Shown here in pieces: positions 8,665 through 13,209 of a stretch of DNA of 13,209 nt. The translations under genes and the position numbers were made by a program. The notes beneath the pieces are model-generated. The model did no database searches, was not told the origin of the DNA, and was given only the letters and a program-made list of their open reading frames with translations. Source of the stretch: Hepatocystis sp. ex Piliocolobus tephrosceles (lineage: Eukaryota > Apicomplexa > Aconoidasida > Haemosporida > Plasmodiidae); assembly GCA_902459845.2 (NCBI GenBank), contig CABPSV020000570.1:1-13209 (forward strand), written 5' to 3'. Position 1 is the stretch's first letter; the number at the start of each line of letters is the position of its first letter.

Positions 8665-8982
8665 TCTTCTTTCTTTCTTTCTTTTTTTTTTTTTTCTTTT
8701 TTTTTTACCCGAGTTTATGTTAAACTTTTATATATAGAAAATATAAAAATTTTATTTTTTATATATAAAATGTAATACATTGTGTGTTCATATAGATTGT
8801 TTAAAGCAATATATAGGTATTAAAATGTATAAATATTTGTACACATAAAATTAATAAAACCATTTCCTACAGAAAAAGACTATTACATATTAAAGTTGTG
8901 ATTTTTTTTTTATCTTTACATTTTTTTTCGAAGATGATAAAGTTAAAATTATTGTTTTTTTTTTTATAACTTTTTTAACCGA

Positions 8983-8984
<2 letters not shown>

Positions 8985-9049
<65 letters not shown>
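8985..9049. repeat. 65-base poly-T run
   Basis: An uninterrupted run of 65 T lies about 185 bases before the likely start codon at 9233. Long dA:dT tracts are common in Plasmodium promoters and disfavour nucleosomes. The exact length is unreliable in any assembly. Confidence 0.9.
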
Positions 9050-9133
9050 CTTTCTTTTTATTTAAAAAGCGGACTAGTAAAATTTTATTTTTTTTGCATA
9101 ATTTAGTATTTTATGTTATATTTTGTCATATAG

Positions 9134-9205
9134 TCACTTGTTTGTTGACTTGTTTGTTTGTTCATTTGTTCGTTTATTCACTTGTTCGTTTGTTCACTTG
9201 TTTAT
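9134..9205. repeat. TTGT/TTCG/TTCA tetranucleotide-like repeat
   Basis: The sequence alternates CACTTGTTTGTT, GACTTGTTTGTT, CATTTGTTCGTTTATT and CACTTGTTCGTTTGTT. It sits in the leader of the following gene. In the downstream gene's frame it would read Phe-Ile-Cys-Leu-Val, which argues that an ATG within it (9158) is not the real start. Confidence 0.75.
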
Positions 9206-9232
9206 TTTTTATTTTTTTTTTTTTTTTTAGAA

Positions 9233-11485
9233 ATGATTATATTTATAAAATGTATAATTTTATATTTATTTACATTAGTTTGTATAGTTTTATCAAATGA
9301 CAATGATAAACCAAGCACTGATAATATACCACAAAATAATGGCCAAAGTAATGGTCAAAGTAATGGCCAAAGCAATTCGAATAATTTAGACTTAGATGAT
9401 CTTAAAAAATTTTTAGACATATTAAATAAAAATGTGCAAAATCAAAATAAACCTAATGATAACGATGAAAAAAATAAAGATTTAGAAAAATTAAAAGATA
9501 TTCTTCAACTAAGTGGTGACGATAATTGGAAGGAACAAATTATGAGCTTGTTTGAATCTGCTATAAACAAAGTAAATATTAATAAAACAAATACAATTAA
9601 TAATAACGATTCTGATGATCATAGGATATGGGACTTGATAAATAATGCAATGAATAGAAAAGAAACCAGTGTTCAAACAGAAGGTGGTACTCACACAGAT
9701 AGTGGTTCCCATGATGCTAGCGAAAGTGGTATTAGTGGCGATACTACTACTACTGGTGGTGGCGATACTACTACTACTGGTAGTGGCGATACTACTACTA
9801 CTGGTAGTGGCGATACTACTACTGGTAGTGGCGATACTACTACTACTACTAGTGGTGGCGATACTACTACTGGTAGTGGCGATACTACTACTACTACTGG
9901 TAGTGGCGATACTACTACTAGAAGTGGTAATACTACTACTAGCGGTAGTGATGACCAAAAAACAAACAACGCACAACTATTTAGCGATATTCTAAAAATG
10001 CTTAACACGGCAAATACAAATACAGATATAAATGCAAACCCATATGCAAATTTAATGAAAATGTTTGGAGGTAATAATAGTGACGGAACAAAAAAGAATT
10101 CACTTGAGTATTTAACAAATTTAATGAAAATATTTGGAGGTAATGATACAAATAACAACAATGTAAACAATGAAAATATGGAGGGTCTACAATCACTATT
10201 CGATAATTTTATAAATATGAATAAAACACAGAATGCACCATTTAGTTTAGATAAAAGTATAAAAAATGTTGTAAATGATAAAAATAATTATGGTAATAAT
10301 AGTAATACGCATGAAAGTGATTTTTTAATAGATTTACAAAATTTAATAAATAAAAATAAAGAAAAAAATAAAGAAAAAAATAAAGAAAAATATGAACAGA
10401 ATGAGAAATTAAAAAATGTATTTTTATCATTAAAAAAAAATTATAATCCTTATTCTTATGAAAGTATTATATTAGATGAATTAATAAACGAAACTGATAT
10501 AAAAAAAAAATATAACATAGATGATAATTTTGAAAAATATATTTTAAATAGAAGTTACAAAGATATGGACCTAAATGTAATGAGTATTGAAGAAAAAGAA
10601 AAAAAAACTCATAGGTTTGAAGATATAAACGAATTAGATGATGAAGCAACAAAAGAGAGTGGTTCAATTAATAGTCATATGTTAAGAGAAAAAAAAATTG
10701 AAAATATTAATATGTTAAGGGGGTTAATAAGTAATGATAATGATGTTGGTACATTTGATGAATGTAATTGTGCTTCACATGAAGCTAACAAATGTATATT
10801 ATCTTTTATTAGTTTTAAAAATTTAGAATATATGTTACTAAGTTTAAATATAGATGTACAATATATGGTTAAGAGTTATATAAGTGATAAAAAAAATTTT
10901 AAAAAAACGGATTCGTTTCTTATTCCTTTACCCCCATTAAATGCAAAGACTGATGTACAAAATACATCTAACTATGTTTTAAGAGTACCACGTGTATTGT
11001 TTTTAACAACGAAAAAGGCATTTACTACAACCCTAGATAGATACTTTTTCAATCTCTATGATATAATGAATAATCATTTTAAATGGGATACATATATGTG
11101 GGGATCTGGATTTAAATATTATCCATTATTTTTTTCAAAAAATATATATACCTTATTACATAAGCATGATAATGAAATAGGAAAAAAACCATTTGATATG
11201 ATTTTTGTTCATAATAGTTTTATTTCGAACTATTATAATCATTATTTTTTTTTAAAACATATGCCAAAAGCAACAACATTACTATTCACACATGATGGAT
11301 GGGATAATAATGTAAAAAATCAATATATGTATTTATTTCCTCATGTATTTTTTCAAAACCAAGTAAATATATTCGAATATAATCCTTTAAATAATATAGA
11401 TGTAGAAACAGAAAAAAATAAACTTTTAAATAATTTATGGAATAAAGTTTCTAATAGGAGTAATGCACCTGATGTTATAGCTAAT

Positions 11486-11517
<32 letters not shown>

Positions 11518-13009
11518 TATTATTAGAAATAATTATAATAAAGAAAGGAGTAGTAATATGGAAGATATGGATGATGATGATGATGATGATGAGGAGGATG
11601 ATGAAGATGATGAGGATGATAATTATAATTTTGAATCAATCGATGAAAAAAAAATTGGAAAAAATAAAGATGATATTGTTAATGATGATGGTTCATATAA
11701 TGAAAATGACAAAAATGACAAAAATGAAAAAAATGAAAAAAATGACAAAAATGACAAAAATGACAAAACTGACAAGACAAAAAAAAAAAATTATGGTACC
11801 ATGTTTGAGGAAATGGAAGAAGGGTATCATGAAGAAAAAACATTATGGGCCTTTTTACCACATGGAGTAAATATATGTTGCTCAAAAAATTTTAATCAAT
11901 TATTCGATTTCGATTTAAATGAACAAACAAGTAAAACTAACAATGAATACTTATCACATAATAATACTACTACAGTTACAAATACATTACCTTATTACTA
12001 TTATGATTTAGCCAAACAAGGCAAATCAAGATTTAATTTTAACGTAGAATTAAGTTACTCCTTATTAGATTTGTTTGTACCTATATGTAAGTATAAACAA
12101 GCTTCTTCCAAAGTAAATCCTACATGGGATCTTTTAAATAAAAAAAAAAGAGATATTGATATTTTGTATTTATACAATACAACTGCAAATAATTACAACG
12201 ATTTTTTAATTCAAAAAATAATGGATTATATATATAACAACAATATAAATGATTTAAAAAAAAAGATTTATAAATATGAAGTAGATTTTTATTATTGGAA
12301 AGTATGGGGATTACAAACAACACATAAAATTATAAATAACAAAATGAATGAATATAATAAATTATTAAAAAGAAGTAAAGTATGTGTTATTAGTTCCAAA
12401 TTTTTGGGTATGTTAAATAAACTTGTAATCGATGCAATGTTTAATGGTTGTATTGTTATTACAGATAGAAGTCATAATAAAGATATAAACAAATATATAG
12501 TATCAACACATATACCATTTGAGTATTATGAAATACCTAATTTAATTTATAATATTAGTGATAGTATGCATACTTTATCTAATAACTTAATTACATTAAT
12601 TAAAAAAACACTTAGTGAAATAAATCAAGGTAAAAAAAAAGAAACACAAATACAAGCTTTTGAAACAGTTTTAAATACTTATACATATCATGGTCTTATA
12701 TTAAATTGGATTATACCAACATTATATTTCCATTATAATAAAGACAAATATGAAATGTATAATAATTATTTTATTTTACCTCAATATTTCGATGATATTA
12801 TTTCAAAAACATTAAAATCGAGTAGTGCACAAAGAGAGAAAATTATTGCAAATATAGATATGTCCTTGCAAGAAGATTTTATAATGAATAGTAATGAAGT
12901 TATTATATGGTTTATAATATGGATACTTATATTTTCGCTTATAATTTTTTATTTAATAAAAAACAGTAGTTTTACAAATTATTTTTTTAAGTTTCGTAAA
13001 ATTTATTGA
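9233..13009 (+). CDS. Secreted/type I membrane protein with glycosyltransferase-like core
   Basis: I choose ATG 9233 over 9158: it gives a clean signal peptide (residues 1-21, 'IIFIKCIILYLFTLVCIVLS'), while the earlier start adds 25 residues read from repeat and poly-T. Length is 1258 residues. After the signal come NGQS repeats, an acidic/Asn-rich stretch, a Thr/Gly repeat (about 170-240), a duplicated 'NLMKMFGGN' motif (about 275-305) and a Lys-rich segment. A Cys cluster ('DECNCASHEANKC', about 507-519) precedes the conserved part. From about 584 it resembles a GT-B glycosyltransferase: 'RVLFLTTKKAF', 'FDMIFVHNSF', 'FTHDGWDN', then 'LPHGVNICCS' (about 875) and 'SKVCVISSKFLGMLNKLVIDAMFNGCIVITD' split as SKVCVISS...IDAMFNGCIVITD (about 1047-1078), like the nucleotide-sugar site of Glyco_trans_1-type domains, with Asp for the usual Glu. 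Lys and Asp/Asn inserts (about 753-850) divide the core. A transmembrane helix (about 1223-1243) and basic tail end it. The role, perhaps ER/Golgi or surface glycosylation, is inferred. Confidence 0.8.
9338..9373 (+). repeat. 12-bp repeat encoding Asn-Gly-Gln-Ser
   Basis: Three tandem copies of AATGGYCAAAGY encode NGQS just after the signal peptide of the glycosyltransferase-like protein. N-G-Q lacks the N-x-S/T sequon, so these are not N-glycosylation sites. Confidence 0.9.
9737..9951 (+). repeat. Variable-length minisatellite encoding Gly-Asp-Thr(3-5)-Gly-Ser
   Basis: Nine units of 21, 24 or 27 bases, built on GGCGATACTACTACTGGTAGT, encode GDT(n)GS with three to five Thr. Units differ mainly by gain or loss of ACT triplets, a slippage pattern. 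The last two diverge (R-S, then G-N-T). The codons are GC-richer than the rest of the gene. A Thr/Ser/Gly tract like this in a secreted protein could be O-modified or act as a flexible linker; that is inference. Confidence 0.93.
10040..10146 (+). repeat. Diverged internal duplication (NLMKxFGGN)
   Basis: The segment around 10049-10074 ('NLMKMFGGNN') recurs at about 10118-10146 ('NLMKIFGGND') with matching DNA (AAATTTAATGAAAAT and TTTGGAGGTAAT). This points to an older in-frame duplication of about 70 bases within the low-complexity N-terminal half. Confidence 0.8.
11490..11780 (+). repeat. Lys, Asp and Asn-Asp-Lys low-complexity insert
   Basis: A 25-base A run encodes about nine Lys (near 11490-11517), GAT/GAG repeats encode an acidic run (about 11568-11616), and nine-base AATGACAAA/AATGAAAAA units encode NDK/NEK repeats (about 11701-11778). 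All lie between the two halves of the glycosyltransferase-like core and keep the frame, as Plasmodium low-complexity inserts typically do as surface loops. Confidence 0.88.
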
Positions 13010-13153
13010 TAAAAGCGGGGGTGTTGTTTACCCATATTCATATACATCAAAAATGGTACATTTTTTAATCCATATAACTACTGATCAATATTACTTATTT
13101 TATAACGATATAAATTAATCAGTTAATTGTTCTAACCTTTCTTGTCGACACTT

Positions 13154-13204
<51 letters not shown>

Positions 13205-13209
13205 CACAT
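13010..13209 (+). other. 3' flank of the glycosyltransferase-like gene
   Basis: After the TGA at 13007-13009 there is a short GC-richer patch (AAAGCGGGGGTG at about 13013-13024), then AT-rich sequence and a 48-base T run (13155-13202). No gene begins here before the window ends. Confidence 0.7.

Larger units (their letters stand above)
6702..9232. other. Divergent spacer between RAP gene and glycosyltransferase-like gene
   Basis: The flanking genes point away from each other, so these 2.5 kb carry both promoters and 5' UTRs. Contents are: a poly-A leader of the RAP gene (6714-6735), A-rich runs broken by single C (about 7117-7167), a GTC repeat (7391-7406), a T run (7410-7434), a 15-bp minisatellite (about 7511-7675), a 10-bp repeat (8612-8664), a 65-base T run (8985-9049) and a TTGT/TTCG repeat (9134-9205). 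CATGCATG at 7287-7294 resembles the TGCATGCA element bound by some ApiAP2 factors, but one copy proves nothing. I see no credible gene. Confidence 0.65.

Noticed and set aside
9509..10196. Minus-strand and alternative plus-strand open frames over the Thr repeat
   Set aside because: The triplet-based repeat keeps several frames open at once. The products are Ser/Ala-Thr or Val/Leu-rich with no family resemblance.

Overview
The window is nuclear DNA of a malaria parasite (Plasmodium). It is extremely AT-rich, with A or T runs of 25 to 65 bases. Its proteins are rich in Asn and Lys with inserted low-complexity tracts. One gene encodes an RAP-domain protein, a family greatly expanded in Apicomplexa. 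I cannot fix the species. The very high AT content and long homopolymers would suit one of the more AT-rich species, but that is only an impression.

Layout on the + strand axis. (1) 227-1584 (+) is a TraB/PrgY-family protein with a C-terminal membrane segment. Its reading frame is broken near 1060, by a one-base indel or an unrecognised intron. (2) 1585-3090 is gene-free, with simple repeats and a cluster of short, less AT-rich direct repeats. (3) 3091-3884 (+) begins with an intact first exon of thymidylate kinase (TMK), which ends at a GT donor in the middle of the ATP-binding P-loop. The expected GKST-encoding exon and the kinase core are absent. A degraded scrap at about 3396-3421 and a final open exon at 3662-3884 remain, so the locus looks like a truncated or decaying TMK copy. 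(4) 3885-4520 is a convergent 3' spacer. (5) 4521-6701 (-) is an RAP-domain protein with a helical repeat region and a Ser-Asp minisatellite. (6) 6702-9232 is a divergent promoter-type spacer of about 2.5 kb holding a 15-bp minisatellite and a 65-base T run. (7) 9233-13009 (+) is a large secreted or type I membrane protein: signal peptide, long low-complexity region with a Thr-rich minisatellite, a glycosyltransferase-like core split by Lys/Asp-rich inserts, then a C-terminal transmembrane helix and short tail.

The genes do not form an operon or pathway; this is ordinary eukaryotic gene spacing. The main points of interest are the eroded TMK locus, the frame break and the missing second GxxH motif in the TraB protein, and the unusual glycosyltransferase-like membrane protein. 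I saw no mobile element, CRISPR array, tRNA or rRNA.
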